A DNA stretch of 64,000 nucleotides from an uncultured Thermoguttaceae bacterium. GTDB lineage: Bacteria; Planctomycetota; Planctomycetia; Pirellulales; Thermoguttaceae. The stretch's first letter is position 1, and every line of letters starts with the position of its first letter. Below, one piece after another: positions 37,304 to 46,440 of this stretch. The position numbers were made by a program, and so were the translations under genes. The stretch is taken from contig CALKER010000004.1 in assembly GCA_938084835.1 (NCBI GenBank), positions 1-64,000 on the forward strand, read 5' to 3'. The notes under the pieces were generated by a model. The model was not told the origin of the DNA, made no database searches, and saw nothing but the letters and a program-made list of their open reading frames with translations.

Positions 37304-37456
37304 ATGAGCGGTGAAAGATCACAGGGTCGGGGAAGTCGGGCCAGCCGGGTGGTTCGCGTACCGGCTACCAAGCTCCCTCACCTTCAAAAGCGGGCCCAAA
37401 AGTTGCAAATTCTTCGCAACCAGCTCCAGCGTAAACAGCCCAAGAGCAAAGGCTAA
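37304..37456 (+). CDS. Small basic hypothetical protein (50 aa)
   Basis: A short frame (ATG 37304, stop 37456) is preceded by ACAAGGAG at a good distance for a ribosome binding site. The product is very basic and arginine/lysine/glutamine-rich (MSGERSQGRGSRASRVVRV, then LQKRAQKLQILRNQLQRK), with an amphipathic helix in the second half, which suggests nucleic-acid or ribosome binding. It lies 65 bp upstream of pgsA on the same strand and may share its transcript. No family recognised. The evidence is the start signal and composition only. Confidence 0.6.
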   Translation: MSGERSQGRGSRASRVVRVPATKLPHLQKRAQKLQILRNQLQRKQPKSKG

Positions 37457-37521
37457 AACTTACAGGTCTACCTGACCTTTTCTTCAGTCGGGAAATTTGC
37501 CGCGAGTGATCCGGAAACATC

Positions 37522-38151
37522 ATGACTTTGGCAAATATCCTTACTCTTTCCCGTTTGGCTTTGACGCCTATCATCATCCTGCTTGTCTATGTCCCCGAGG
37601 CGTGGGCGCGCTGGCTTGCTTTCGGTCTATTTATTGTCGGGGGAATAAGTGACTGTGTTGACGGCTGGGTCGCGCGCCGGTTTCAGCAGGTTTCCCCGCT
37701 CGGAACATATCTGGACCCGGTGGTGGACAAAATTGTCCTGCTAAGCCTTTTTTTTACACTTTCTGACCTCAGGCTTCTGCCGCTGTGGATTTCGCTACTT
37801 ATGCTGGCGCGTGAACTCCTCGTCGACGGCGTACGAAGCGCGGGGGCCATCACCGGCCAGGTCGTGGGCGCTAACTTTATGGGAAAGACCAAAGCAACCC
37901 TGCAGAGTATCTCTATCGGCGTAGCACTTGCGGTCTGGGCCCTCAATTGGCCTGTGGAGCTTTGCCGACTGTGGGTGAGCCTGCTTGCGGGTATCACCCT
38001 GGTCATCGCGTGGATATTCGCGGCGATATTTCTCTGGTGGCAGCGGGAGTGGCTTTTCGTTCGGGATGTGATTACGGTGCAAGAGTCGACCCAGCCCGAC
38101 CAAAGCCGGCTGGGGCAGAACATCCTAGCCAATCATGCCCCAAGGATGTAA
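37522..38151 (+). CDS. pgsA: CDP-diacylglycerol-glycerol-3-phosphate 3-phosphatidyltransferase
   Basis: PgsA makes phosphatidylglycerophosphate from CDP-diacylglycerol and glycerol-3-phosphate, the first committed step to phosphatidylglycerol, in the inner membrane. The 209-residue protein has the family opening MTLANILTLSRLALTPII and the full CDP-alcohol phosphotransferase motif: DCVDGWVARR, eight residues, then G-x3-D-x3-D (GTYLDPVVD), which supplies the metal-binding aspartates. Four to six hydrophobic segments cover most of the rest. The C-terminal 25 residues are a hydrophilic tail. A homologous phosphatidyltransferase with another acceptor is possible but the length and N-terminus fit PgsA best. 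Confidence 0.95.
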   Translation: MTLANILTLSRLALTPIIILLVYVPEAWARWLAFGLFIVGGISDCVDGWVARRFQQVSPLGTYLDPVVDKIVLLSLFFTLSDLRLLPLWISLLMLARELLVDGVRSAGAITGQVVGANFMGKTKATLQSISIGVALAVWALNWPVELCRLWVSLLAGITLVIAWIFAAIFLWWQREWLFVRDVITVQESTQPDQSRLGQNILANHAPRM

Positions 38152-38453
38152 GTCCCTAACACCGAGGGACACCGAGGCGATAGGAACTGCCCGCGAAAAT
38201 CGATCGCAAAAATAAATTAGCGCCTTCGTGTATCCATGAGTGAAGCATCCGGCGGTACGTGTCTCTTATCAGACCCCCGCCTGATCGTAAACCCTGAAGA
38301 CGAGCGGGCCCTTATACGAATTTTTGAAGCTCTTTTCTGGAGAAATTCATCAGGTAAAATGAGCAAGGGCAGAAAAATCCGCTGATGCTCAAAGGCCTTT
38401 ACGGTTTTGGTAGGACCGGGATCCATCTTGTAAGTAAGAACAACGAGGTAGCG
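38152..38453. other. Intergenic stretch upstream of queC
   Basis: About 300 bp. The queC frame is open up to 38385, but I place the start at 38454. Nothing else recognised. Confidence 0.45.
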
Positions 38454-39200
38454 ATGCAGCTCCCAAGCCCTTTCGAAGTAAACTCGTCGATCAGCAGCCG
38501 CGGGGCGGAGAAAGTCGGCGCGCTGGTCAGCGGTGGGTTGGACAGCCTGATCCTCTTGGGCTATCTGCTCCAAAGAGGCTATCGCGTTCAGCCGCTTTAC
38601 GTGCGGTGTGGACTTGTGTGGGAGTCGGCAGAGCTTGCCGCCTTGCGCCGCATTGAGGCAGCCTTGCAAGGCCAGCCGGTAGCGAACCTTGTCGTATTAG
38701 AATTCCCCGTGAGGGATCTCTACGAGGCGCATTGGAGCATCACAGGCCAGGCGGTTCCCGGGGAAGACTCCCCTCCGGAGGCGGTTTTCCTCCCGGCGCG
38801 AAATGCCTGTCTTATCCTCAAGGCTGGGGTTTGGTGCTTGCTCCACGACATCTCCCTGCTTGCCCTTGGAGTCTTAAGGACTAATCCCTTTGCCGACGCT
38901 CAGCCGGATTTCTTTGGCTACCTCGAGGCCTTGCTACAACGGTCGTTGGGAAAACCGTTTCGCGTCCTCACCCCTTTTGCCTCTCTGACAAAAAAGGAGG
39001 TAATGCGACTAGGTCGGGATTTGCCCTTGGAGCTTAGTTTTTCCTGTATAGCCCCTCGCAATGGTCTCCACTGTGGACGATGCAACAAATGTGCGGAACG
39101 GAAAGAGGCCTTTGCCCTCACAGCCATTCCCGATCCCACTCGGTATGATGCCTCCGGAAACGACCCTACGGCTTCCCCAGGTGAAATTGTTCGCTGGTGA
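38454..39200 (+). CDS. queC: 7-cyano-7-deazaguanine (preQ0) synthase
   Basis: QueC converts 7-carboxy-7-deazaguanine to preQ0 with ammonia and ATP in queuosine synthesis. The 248-residue product has the PP-loop ATP-binding motif SGGLDSLILLGYLL and, at the C-terminal side, the four zinc cysteines in SFSCIAPRNGLHCGRCNKC. The start at 38454 is preferred because GAGGTAGCG lies just before it; the open frame reaches 23 codons upstream. The central LPARNACLILKAG stretch is where QueC has its conserved FVPxRN substrate loop, here with L for V. queD follows 238 bp downstream on the same strand and queF lies on the other strand; queE is not in the window. Confidence 0.93.
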   Translation: MQLPSPFEVNSSISSRGAEKVGALVSGGLDSLILLGYLLQRGYRVQPLYVRCGLVWESAELAALRRIEAALQGQPVANLVVLEFPVRDLYEAHWSITGQAVPGEDSPPEAVFLPARNACLILKAGVWCLLHDISLLALGVLRTNPFADAQPDFFGYLEALLQRSLGKPFRVLTPFASLTKKEVMRLGRDLPLELSFSCIAPRNGLHCGRCNKCAERKEAFALTAIPDPTRYDASGNDPTASPGEIVRW

Positions 39201-39438
39201 CACTTGTTGGGAGTGAAACCCTAGATTTGGTTTAGCCTCTTGCCGTTTTAGCCGGCCAAAATCCAGGGCCACAGCCGGCTTGACACCAAGGGGCGTTTGG
39301 CCGTCAACCAACCGGCAAAGTCCGCCCATATGAAGGCATGACGTGAACTTCCAACATTGCCAGTTCCTGGCATGATCTCCCCAGAAAAACCTTCGTGTGA
39401 GCAAAACCTTCGTGTTAGCTTGGAACGGGTGTAAGAGC

Positions 39439-39846
39439 ATGTACCTAATAAGCCGCCAGCTTTCCTTTTGTTACGGACATCGCCTTCTTGACTATCCCGG
39501 AAAGTGCCGCTGGCTCCATGGCCACAATGGCAGATTGCGGATCACCCTTCAGGGCAAAGAACTGGACAAGCTCGGGATGCTGTGCGACTTTAGCCATATT
39601 AAACGAAGCCTAGGCGCGTGGATAGATGAGCATATTGATCACAAGATGATCCTGCACCGGGCTGATCCCATTGTAGGTCCCCTTCAAGCAGCGGGGGAGC
39701 CGATCTTCCTCCTGGATGAGAACCCAACGGCGGAAAATATCGCTCGCTTACTTTTCCGGGTAGCCCGCGAGCTAGGTCTCCCGGTAATATCCGTTCAGTT
39801 GTGGGAAACACCAGATTGTAGCGCCGTTTATGAAGAAGCCCTCTAG
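39439..39846 (+). CDS. queD: 6-carboxy-tetrahydropterin synthase
   Basis: QueD turns dihydroneopterin triphosphate into 6-carboxy-5,6,7,8-tetrahydropterin, an early queuosine step. The 135-residue protein has the zinc histidines (GHRLLDY and LHGHNG) and the catalytic cysteine in YPGKCRWLHGH, plus the substrate-binding glutamate near the end (VQLWETPDCSAVY). The start at 39439 gives the normal family length (MYLISRQLSFCYGH); a GTG at 39397 is in frame but adds a non-conserved stretch. The family also contains sepiapterin-type 6-pyruvoyl tetrahydropterin synthases, but the nearby queC and queF favour QueD. Confidence 0.93.
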   Translation: MYLISRQLSFCYGHRLLDYPGKCRWLHGHNGRLRITLQGKELDKLGMLCDFSHIKRSLGAWIDEHIDHKMILHRADPIVGPLQAAGEPIFLLDENPTAENIARLLFRVARELGLPVISVQLWETPDCSAVYEEAL

Positions 39847-40004
39847 GAAAGGCACACCGCTTTGCGGGATGCAAGTCTTTTTGTCAGGAACCCAGAGTCT
39901 TTTTGGCGATAAAATTTGTGAAAAAATCTTCTGGGGCCTTTCTCCTGGGCAAAATTGCGGAGCGCTTCGGCACAGCAGAAGAGCAAGACGTGAATAAAAG
40001 CTCG

Positions 40005-41345
40005 TTAGGGAGCCTGCGATGTTACCGAGGGCGACTCCCAAGCTTCGTCACCGCCACTTGGAAGAGGACCTTGGGCCAGAATCGTTCCTCCCAAGTGCCG
40101 AATGGCCCCTAAATGTTGAGCCGCGATGCGACAGTGCACCCGCACCATGGAATCATGGAATTCTCGCGACAAAATCTCGCTATAAGCACTTAGGAAGCCG
40201 AGCAATCGGCCGTTATTCACAGAGGTCTGCACGTCTAGTTCCACCATCAAGCGCGATAGTGCGTCCCGCACGGCAGATGTCAACATATCAAGTCCCAACC
40301 CCGTGTGGGCGCTAATCGGTATGGCTGCCGGATAAACATTCAGTATGGCATCCAACCGGGAGCGATCGGCCAAGAGGTCCACTTTATTGAGGACGAGGAT
40401 GGTGTCTTTTCGCTCGATACCAATTTCCTCCAAGACGCGGTAGGCTGCCCGGATTTGATCAAGGACCTGAGGATGAGCCGCGTCGGCTACATGAATTAAA
40501 AGATCTGCCTGCCGAGCTTCTTCCAATGTAGCACGGAAACTGGCCACCAGGTGGTGTGGCAAATCGCGGATGAACCCCACTGTGTCACTCAGGAGAACAA
40601 TTCCCCAACCGGGGATAGCCCACCGACGTGTTCTCGTATCCAATGTGGCAAAAAGCATATCGTGGACAAATATATCCGAGCCGGTGAGCACATTAAGCAA
40701 GGTGCTTTTTCCCGTATTGGTGTAACCAACCAAAGAGACGGTGAACCATTCGCGGCGCGCGGCCACTTCCCTTTTTTTTCGCCGCTCGATGGCAGCAAGC
40801 TCACGACGCAATTCGTGGATGCGTTTCTCGATCAGCCGGCGGTCCACCTCCAGCTGCTTTTCCCCAGGCCCGCGCATTCCCACACCCCGACGGAGCCGTT
40901 CCAGGTGTGTCCACATTCGGCGAAGCCTTGGACGGGTGTATTCCAGCTGTGCTAGCTCAACAGCAATTCGCGCTTCATGCGTGCGGGCACGTGTGGCAAA
41001 AATGTCCAAGATCAGTTCTGTGCGGTCGATCACCTTCAGTTGCAGAACATTTTCCAAGTTGCGCGTCTGAGCCGGTGTGAGATCATTGTCGAAAATGACG
41101 GTGTCCGCTTTTTGCGCCACAGCCAGAAGCCGCAACTCCTCCACTTTACCCCTGCCCAAATAATAGCCGGGGTCTGGCGCAGCGCGGCGCTGGGTGATCT
41201 TTCCCACCACTTCTACACCAGCTGCCTCGGCAAGACCTTCCAACTCTGTAAGAGGAGGCTCTTCGGGCAAACGCTCCGAGAGGTAGACGCCAACCAACAC
41301 AGCTCGTTCGGCTTCCGGCGTACCCAGTCGTGCGCGATCTTTCAC
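40005..41345 (-). CDS. hflX: GTPase HflX
   Basis: HflX is a ribosome-binding GTPase that helps split or rescue stalled ribosomes, especially under heat stress. The 446-residue protein has the HflX N-terminal domain (AERAVLVGVYL, AAPDPGYYLGRGKVEEL, TVIFDNDLTPAQTRNLE), the coiled region MWTHLERLRRGVGMRGPGEKQLE, and the GTPase domain with GYTNTGKSTLL (P-loop), DTVGFIRDLP (G3) and NKVDLL (G4). The start is put at a GTG (41345) because GGGGAGGTGTGGC lies at a good distance; an ATG seven codons upstream (41366) is in frame. The C-terminal domain after the GTPase is present. rsgA follows to the right on the same strand. Confidence 0.95.
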   Translation of the reverse strand: MKDRARLGTPEAERAVLVGVYLSERLPEEPPLTELEGLAEAAGVEVVGKITQRRAAPDPGYYLGRGKVEELRLLAVAQKADTVIFDNDLTPAQTRNLENVLQLKVIDRTELILDIFATRARTHEARIAVELAQLEYTRPRLRRMWTHLERLRRGVGMRGPGEKQLEVDRRLIEKRIHELRRELAAIERRKKREVAARREWFTVSLVGYTNTGKSTLLNVLTGSDIFVHDMLFATLDTRTRRWAIPGWGIVLLSDTVGFIRDLPHHLVASFRATLEEARQADLLIHVADAAHPQVLDQIRAAYRVLEEIGIERKDTILVLNKVDLLADRSRLDAILNVYPAAIPISAHTGLGLDMLTSAVRDALSRLMVELDVQTSVNNGRLLGFLSAYSEILSREFHDSMVRVHCRIAAQHLGAIRHLGGTILAQGPLPSGGDEAWESPSVTSQAP

Positions 41346-41779
41346 CGATGCCACACCTCCCCGCATATTAAATCTCTAATCTACAAATCCTCCTCGACCT
41401 CCCAAGGAAAAACCGGAAAAGAATAACCCGATTCCGGCGGGAACCAACCCTGTCGGAAAGTTGTGCCGGGCGAAAAGTCCCACGGCCTTGTGACCATACA
41501 CCAAGGTGGGCGACTGGCTTGAATCAAACCTGCTACGTCTTCGCGCGTCGTCTACTGGTCGAACACCCCGCTTGGATGCCAAATCTTGCCTTTGGCGGAA
41601 AAAGCACTTGGCTTCCCACATTTTGCTTCCCGCGCCCCGCGGAAGCTAGTTGCCATTTCCTTGAGCTTGCCCCTTACTATTGTACCGCGGAGCTGAGTGA
41701 AAACACATCTTCCTTCCGAGCTTATTTGCCGGAAACTATCTTCTCCCCTTTCCCAAACGCTTTTTCTTCTCCCGCCGGA
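41346..41779. other. Intergenic stretch between two ribosome GTPase genes
   Basis: About 430 bp between rsgA and hflX, both on the minus strand. No gene recognised. Confidence 0.45.
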
Positions 41780-42946
41780 CTACTCAAATTCTTCTTCCTC
41801 CTGGCTCATAAGATGGCAATAACTTTCGTACCGGCGAATGTCCAATCGGGCATCGGCCACCGCATTTTTGACGGCACAATCGGTTTCGTGGAGATGTGTA
41901 CAATCCGGAAATCGGCAACCATTCAGATATGGCCGGAACTCCGGAAACAAGCTGGCAATTTCCTCGGGCACCACATCCCACAGTTCAAATTGCCTAATCC
42001 CGGGTGTATCCACTACATAGCCACCTGTTGCCAAACGGAGGACCCGCGCGGTCGTGGTGGTGTGTCGCCCCTTGTGAGTGTCGGGGCTTACCGGCCGAAC
42101 CCGCAAGCCAAAGCTGGGATCGATGGCGTTTAGGAGCGATGACTTCCCCACGCCACTTTGGCCCGCCAAAACCGTCTGCTGCCCCGCCAAGATGCGCCGC
42201 AAACGATCCATGCCAAACCCAGTGGCGGCACTTGTCAACAGCACTTGATAACCAAGTTGAGCGTAAATACCCACCAACGGCATTAGTTCTGCCGGATTGA
42301 CAAGGTCGATTTTATTGATGCAAATTATTGGCCGAATGCGACCTTTTTCTGCGCTGATAAGCAGCCGATCGATAAGGTTTGGCTTCAGGGGAGGCTCGGC
42401 GGCGCTGACTACAATGAGCAGCTGGTCCACGTTAGCCACAATCACTTGCTGACGACCGCGACTTTTACGACTCAAAACACCATGCCGAGCTTCCACCCGC
42501 TCGATGACTCCCTCGTTATCCGTACCTTCCACCGGGCGAAAGAGGACCCGATCTCCTGCGGCTACTACATTCCAATAATCGCTTTGAAGTGTTTTCAAAA
42601 GCCGCCGGACAACGCAGCGGTAAATTTTCCCATTCTCCTCTTCCACCTCGCACGTGATGCCATGGACGCTCAAGACCCGGCCGAGCCGGCAGACGGACAG
42701 ATCCACCTCCAACAAGTGGGCCGGCGCAAGGTTTTCCTCGCCCTCGACTTCCGAGGAGCTTTCCACTACGATAGTTCGCCGTTTCCGGAGCTTGCCTTTA
42801 CCAGTTAGTCTTTCTTCAGTGGCGAAGCTTTCCAGCTGCCCATCCTCCAGAGCAAACCGACGGGTCAGGTCTTTAATCCGCTCCCGTTCATCTACGTGTT
42901 TACGAAACTCCGCCCGAATCTTCCGTTTCTTTTTGTCCGATCCCAT
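41780..42946 (-). CDS. rsgA: Ribosome small-subunit maturation GTPase RsgA with basic N-terminal extension
   Basis: RsgA is a circularly permuted GTPase that checks and matures the 30S ribosomal subunit. The 388-residue product has an extra N-terminal segment (about 1-75) rich in Lys, Arg and Glu (MGSDKKKRKIRAEFRKH), then an OB domain (about 80-165). The permuted GTPase follows with NKIDL (G4), an AGQSGVGKSSLLNA P-loop and DTPGIRQFEL (G3). A C-terminal zinc site follows (CRFPDCTHLHETDCAVK, Cys-Cys-His-Cys). The start at 42946 is chosen because AAGGTG lies just upstream; the frame is open 47 codons further but that part is unlike the family. N-terminal extensions are common in non-proteobacterial RsgA. 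Confidence 0.94.
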   Translation of the reverse strand: MGSDKKKRKIRAEFRKHVDERERIKDLTRRFALEDGQLESFATEERLTGKGKLRKRRTIVVESSSEVEGEENLAPAHLLEVDLSVCRLGRVLSVHGITCEVEEENGKIYRCVVRRLLKTLQSDYWNVVAAGDRVLFRPVEGTDNEGVIERVEARHGVLSRKSRGRQQVIVANVDQLLIVVSAAEPPLKPNLIDRLLISAEKGRIRPIICINKIDLVNPAELMPLVGIYAQLGYQVLLTSAATGFGMDRLRRILAGQQTVLAGQSGVGKSSLLNAIDPSFGLRVRPVSPDTHKGRHTTTTARVLRLATGGYVVDTPGIRQFELWDVVPEEIASLFPEFRPYLNGCRFPDCTHLHETDCAVKNAVADARLDIRRYESYCHLMSQEEEEFE

Positions 42947-43844
42947 AAAGCACCTTATGTAAACCGATGAATCAACCGAGCTAAAGCATCGCCACCAAAG
43001 CCCCGCCAAGGCACGCTCGAGTAAGGCCCACTGAGAATAACTAAGGCTCCGTCCACGAAGGCTGCCCTGCCTTAGGATACGCCGCAACGACTTCTCGGGT
43101 GTTCACCCGCCACTTACGTCACGCATGTGGCACGTTCACAGCACCCCCCTTGTTCCAAGCCCGTGGAGCGGATCTGGGCGTGCCGTGACCAGCTCGCCCA
43201 AACCGGTTTAGAAATAGTCATGCCGGTTTAGAAATAATACCGCCTTGGCCGTAGGAGTGCTCCCCAAGCTCCAGATCCGGATCATCCCCAGGCTCGGGGC
43301 TACCACCGGCTTGGAGCCGACCTAGGAGGGAAACGCCCCAGGCATCTACGCGTGTGAATGAAACCACATCGAAACATCACTTAGATGACATCCGAACCTC
43401 ACTTTTTCGGCGATGATCGCCCCGCCCAAGATGATCCGCAGGCTCTGGGCCCTCGCTACCGCTCCCATGTAAGTCAGGTACCTCAAATAATTTGCGCCTT
43501 ATTGGTGGCATGAGACCCAACTATAACGCCATGCCTTCACCTGCAAACGTGGCTAGATTACCCCAATTAGTGGGTATGGGATTTCTTCGGTGGGAAGACT
43601 TCAAGCTCTGTAAAGGCACCAAGGCCAAGACCGGTGGTATGAGGCACAAAATACTTGACCCAGCAACTAAGATTCCCGCCGAAACTATGCCGGTAGTCCC
43701 ACGGAAGCTGTCCCAGCCGGTCATTCCCGCAAATCGAGTAAAACCGCGGAAATGCTACTAGGCAGAAGGACCCTCGTGTATCGGGCTTTGCGGACCTTGC
43801 GGCGCGTTCGGCGAATTTCAACAGTTTCAACGGATCGCAGTTCC
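42947..43844. other. Intergenic region with degenerate repeats
   Basis: About 900 bp between the FHA protein gene and rsgA. It holds a weak repeat array (43501-43650, listed separately). The doublet CGGTTTAGAAATA occurs at 43204 and 43223. No gene recognised. Confidence 0.45.
43501..43650. repeat. Degenerate repeat, about 63-66 bp period, three weak units
   Basis: Units start near 43501, 43566 and 43630. Each has the form (T/G)(A/G)GTGG(C/G/T)(A/T)ATG followed by AGAC, GGAT or AGGC; the clearest part is GGTGGCATGAGAC in the first and GGTGGTATGAGGC in the third. On the minus strand the first reads GTCTCATGCC, similar to the CTCATTTCC end of the 17205 array. Similarity is weak and only a few positions agree in the middle unit. 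Confidence 0.3.
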
Positions 43845-44351
43845 CTACCCGATCTGGACGTCTTCATCGTCCTCGGGGAGTACGGCAGCATCTTCCTCCA
43901 CTTCGTCGTCCCTACTTTCCGCGGGGCTGGGACCAAACTTTCGCGGGCGGGTACAACGAACCCGGTCTTCCAATCCTTTGTCAAGCCCAGCCCGTTCTAG
44001 GAGTGATTTGCCGAAAATGTCCGCCTCCATCGGATCGGGCGGCGGAGGGCCCTGCGCACCCAATTCTTGTGGGGAATATTCCACCCGAAACTTGTGGTTA
44101 GCCACCGCGAGAATATCCCCTGGATCCAGCCGCTTATGGGTGACCCGCGTGCCGTTGACCCGGGTCCCGTTGCGACTATCTAAGTCTCGGACATACCAAT
44201 AGCCATCCTTAAGAACTAGCTCGCAATGATGTGCAGACACGTTGGAGAAGCGAAGGATGACGTCGCATGTTTCCCGACGCCCGACAAGTAACGCCTTCTT
44301 CTGCAGGGGTATCGGATCACCCCCACCCAATGGATTCAGTTGGCCGTACAT
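43845..44351 (-). CDS. FHA-domain protein
   Basis: The 168-residue protein consists of a forkhead-associated domain (about 15-95) with the canonical phosphothreonine-binding motif order: LLVGRRETCDVIL, SNVSAHHCEL and VRDLDSRNGTRVNG. The remaining 70 residues are an acidic, proline-containing tail that ends with a Glu/Asp-rich stretch. FHA domains read Ser/Thr phosphorylation, so a link to protein kinases such as the one at 59-61 kb is reasonable but not shown. A good ribosome binding site (AAAGGAG) precedes the ATG. It stands alone. Confidence 0.93.
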   Translation of the reverse strand: MYGQLNPLGGGDPIPLQKKALLVGRRETCDVILRFSNVSAHHCELVLKDGYWYVRDLDSRNGTRVNGTRVTHKRLDPGDILAVANHKFRVEYSPQELGAQGPPPPDPMEADIFGKSLLERAGLDKGLEDRVRCTRPRKFGPSPAESRDDEVEEDAAVLPEDDEDVQIG

Positions 44352-45426
44352 GGACTACTCCTTTCCAGTCGTGCGAACGCCCGCGCTCCTCACCCTGGCT
44401 TGAGGAGTCACTATCCCCGGTTATGCGAAAATAACCCAGCTAATCCCTCCGCAAAAATAAATGCTTGATCCCTCCGCGAAAATAAATGCTTGTTTGCCGG
44501 GGGAACGGCCGATCCGCCCCCCAAGTGTTCCTTTAATCTTTAGTGTAACGACAGGAGGGGTGGCGAAGCACCTCACCGGCAAAAAACTGGCCTCGGTTTC
44601 ACGGGTCGGAACGATTACCAACCTCTCGCCCGGGATTGGAGTCCCCCCTTGGTGCTGAAGCGACATCTGGCGGCAGTCCCGGTTGAGTAACTCCTCAAGC
44701 CATTTCTGGGAAAGGATACCTCAGAAAAAAACTTCGCAAACTCTGCCCCGTGTTACTGACTGAGAGGTATGTGCGTTAATCAATCGCGTCGTGGACAGAG
44801 CTCTCCCGTGGTGGGCCCAGCCCGACACCGCGCAGAGAGCCCAACCACTTCGTCCTTAACGTGAACCTGCTTCCCGACCGAAGTTCCTAACTCAGCCTAA
44901 CGGCTTTACAGACCTACCAAAGTGGGTGCGAATTTTTCCTTTACTTTGTGGTGCCCTGAGGCAACCCCGGCGGTAAGATTCTCTGACGGGGTAACGCACC
45001 GGCTATACCCTACGTGAGGGATGGTGGAGCAAGAGACCAAATCCACCCCCCTGAGCTTTTTAAATCGCAGGGAAACTCCTGGCCAAGAGGATCGCCCTCA
45101 GTCCTGGAAGGTTGGCACTCCGTCAAACAATGTAAATAAGAAGCTCTTTGCGCCAGGGATCTTGCAAATCCAAGCGGAAAATTCATCTTACAAGCAAAGG
45201 CCGGAGAGATTGGCTTCGCCAATTCCCTTTTTCTCGCAGATCGGGTGTCCGTCGGGCCTTTGGGCAAAGCTTTTGGATGTGCCCAAAACCCGATAAGTCG
45301 GGCGCGACAGGTAGGTTCCAAGCCGGCTCGATTCCCCCTATCTGTTACACAGTGCGACTAAGAATCCTAAAGAAGCTGGCCGAAAACGTGTCTTTTTTCG
45401 GGTTTGATCCGCCACCATGTTCAGAA
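44352..45426. other. Long intergenic stretch, one tandem duplication
   Basis: About 1.1 kb. It contains the 25-bp tandem duplication at 44443-44492. The radical SAM frame is open from 45148, but the first 93 codons do not resemble the family, so I leave them here. Confidence 0.45.
44443..44492. repeat. 25-bp tandem duplication, one mismatch
   Basis: The unit beginning ATCCCTCCGC and ending AAATAAATGCTTG occurs at 44443-44467 and 44468-44492 with a single A/G difference. It sits about 90 bp upstream of the minus-strand FHA gene start, in position for a regulatory pair or a slippage duplication. Confidence 0.88.
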
Positions 45427-46440
45427 ATGTCACTGGGAAATCATGCTGACCTGGGCTCTCAAAACTCTGAGGGCCACGACTCCGTCTTTCCCCCGTGGCG
45501 ACGGGCGGGGCTTCGCTACTATGCTCTTGGCTTTTTCCTCCGCGAAAAATTTGGTCGCCGCGTATGGAAACTCTCCGTGGATGCCGGGTGCTCCTGTCCC
45601 AACGTGGACGGCACGAAGGGGACAACAGGTTGCATTTTCTGTGATTTGAAAGCTACGGCTCCCAGCCGGCGGTTCGGCTTAGGAGAGCTCCCCGTTGGGG
45701 TACAGCTGAAGCGGGCGATGGCACAGATGCAAGCCCGGCGCAAAGTTGACGCCTACATCGCCTACTTTCAGCCGGGGACAAACACTTACGGTAACTTGGC
45801 TCGGCTGCGGGCATTGTGGGAGGAAGCAGCCAGCTTGCCGGGAGTAGTGGGGGTCGCCATTGGGACCCGCCCTGACGCCCTCTCCGAGGAAGTCCTCGAC
45901 ACCCTGGAAGAGCTCAACCGCTTCACATGGGTGCAAATTGAACTGGGCGTGCAAACTGTTCACGACCGTTCGCTGCGGTGGTTGGAGCGGCACCACACCT
46001 GGGCGGAGAGTGTGGAGGCCATCATTTCGGCCAAAAAACGCGGCCTTTTCGTGGTCAGCCATGTGATCCTTGGCATCCCTGGGGAAACTTTGGCGGATCA
46101 ACTCCAGACTGCCCGCCAACTCGGAGCCCTCCGTGTGGATGGGGTCAAAATCCATAACCTCCATGTGCTTCGCCACACCCGGCTGGAAAAGCTCTGGCGA
46201 AATGGGGTGTTTGAACCGATGTCACGGGAGGAGTATATCCGCACCGCGGTGGAATTCTTAGAAAATTTGCCTCCCATGTGCGTAATCGAACGCCTGGTCG
46301 GAGATGCCCCGGCCGAATTTCTGCTAGCGCCAAAGTGGTCCCTGGAGAAGAGTTTGGTCTTAAGGGAGATCGAAGCGGAACTTGCCCGTCGTGGCTCGTT
46401 TCAAGGTTCTGCGTGGTGCCTTCCGGCCAGGCCCTCGTGA
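45427..46440 (+). CDS. Radical SAM protein, YhcC/TIGR01212 type
   Basis: The 337-residue protein has the iron-sulfur cysteines in the unusual Cx11Cx2C spacing (CPNVDGTKGTTGCIFC) that marks the TIGR01212/YhcC group rather than the common Cx3Cx2C. The N-terminus GLRYYALGFFLREKFGRRVWKLSVDAG, the YFQPGTNTYG strand and the VQIELGVQTVHD strand fit that family. A SAM-binding GIPGE follows, and the C-terminal half carries the HNLHVLRHTRLE stretch. The function of YhcC proteins is not established. I set the start at 45427 since family similarity begins about 15 residues later. It overlaps the 3' end of the convergent FAAL fusion gene by 40 bp. It is not QueE: the cysteine spacing differs. Confidence 0.92.
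   Translation: MSLGNHADLGSQNSEGHDSVFPPWRRAGLRYYALGFFLREKFGRRVWKLSVDAGCSCPNVDGTKGTTGCIFCDLKATAPSRRFGLGELPVGVQLKRAMAQMQARRKVDAYIAYFQPGTNTYGNLARLRALWEEAASLPGVVGVAIGTRPDALSEEVLDTLEELNRFTWVQIELGVQTVHDRSLRWLERHHTWAESVEAIISAKKRGLFVVSHVILGIPGETLADQLQTARQLGALRVDGVKIHNLHVLRHTRLEKLWRNGVFEPMSREEYIRTAVEFLENLPPMCVIERLVGDAPAEFLLAPKWSLEKSLVLREIEAELARRGSFQGSAWCLPARPS

Noticed and set aside
45427..46440. Radical SAM gene as the missing queE of the queuosine set
   Set aside because: The cysteine spacing (Cx11Cx2C) and the strands fit the YhcC/TIGR01212 group, and QueE is shorter with a different cysteine insertion.
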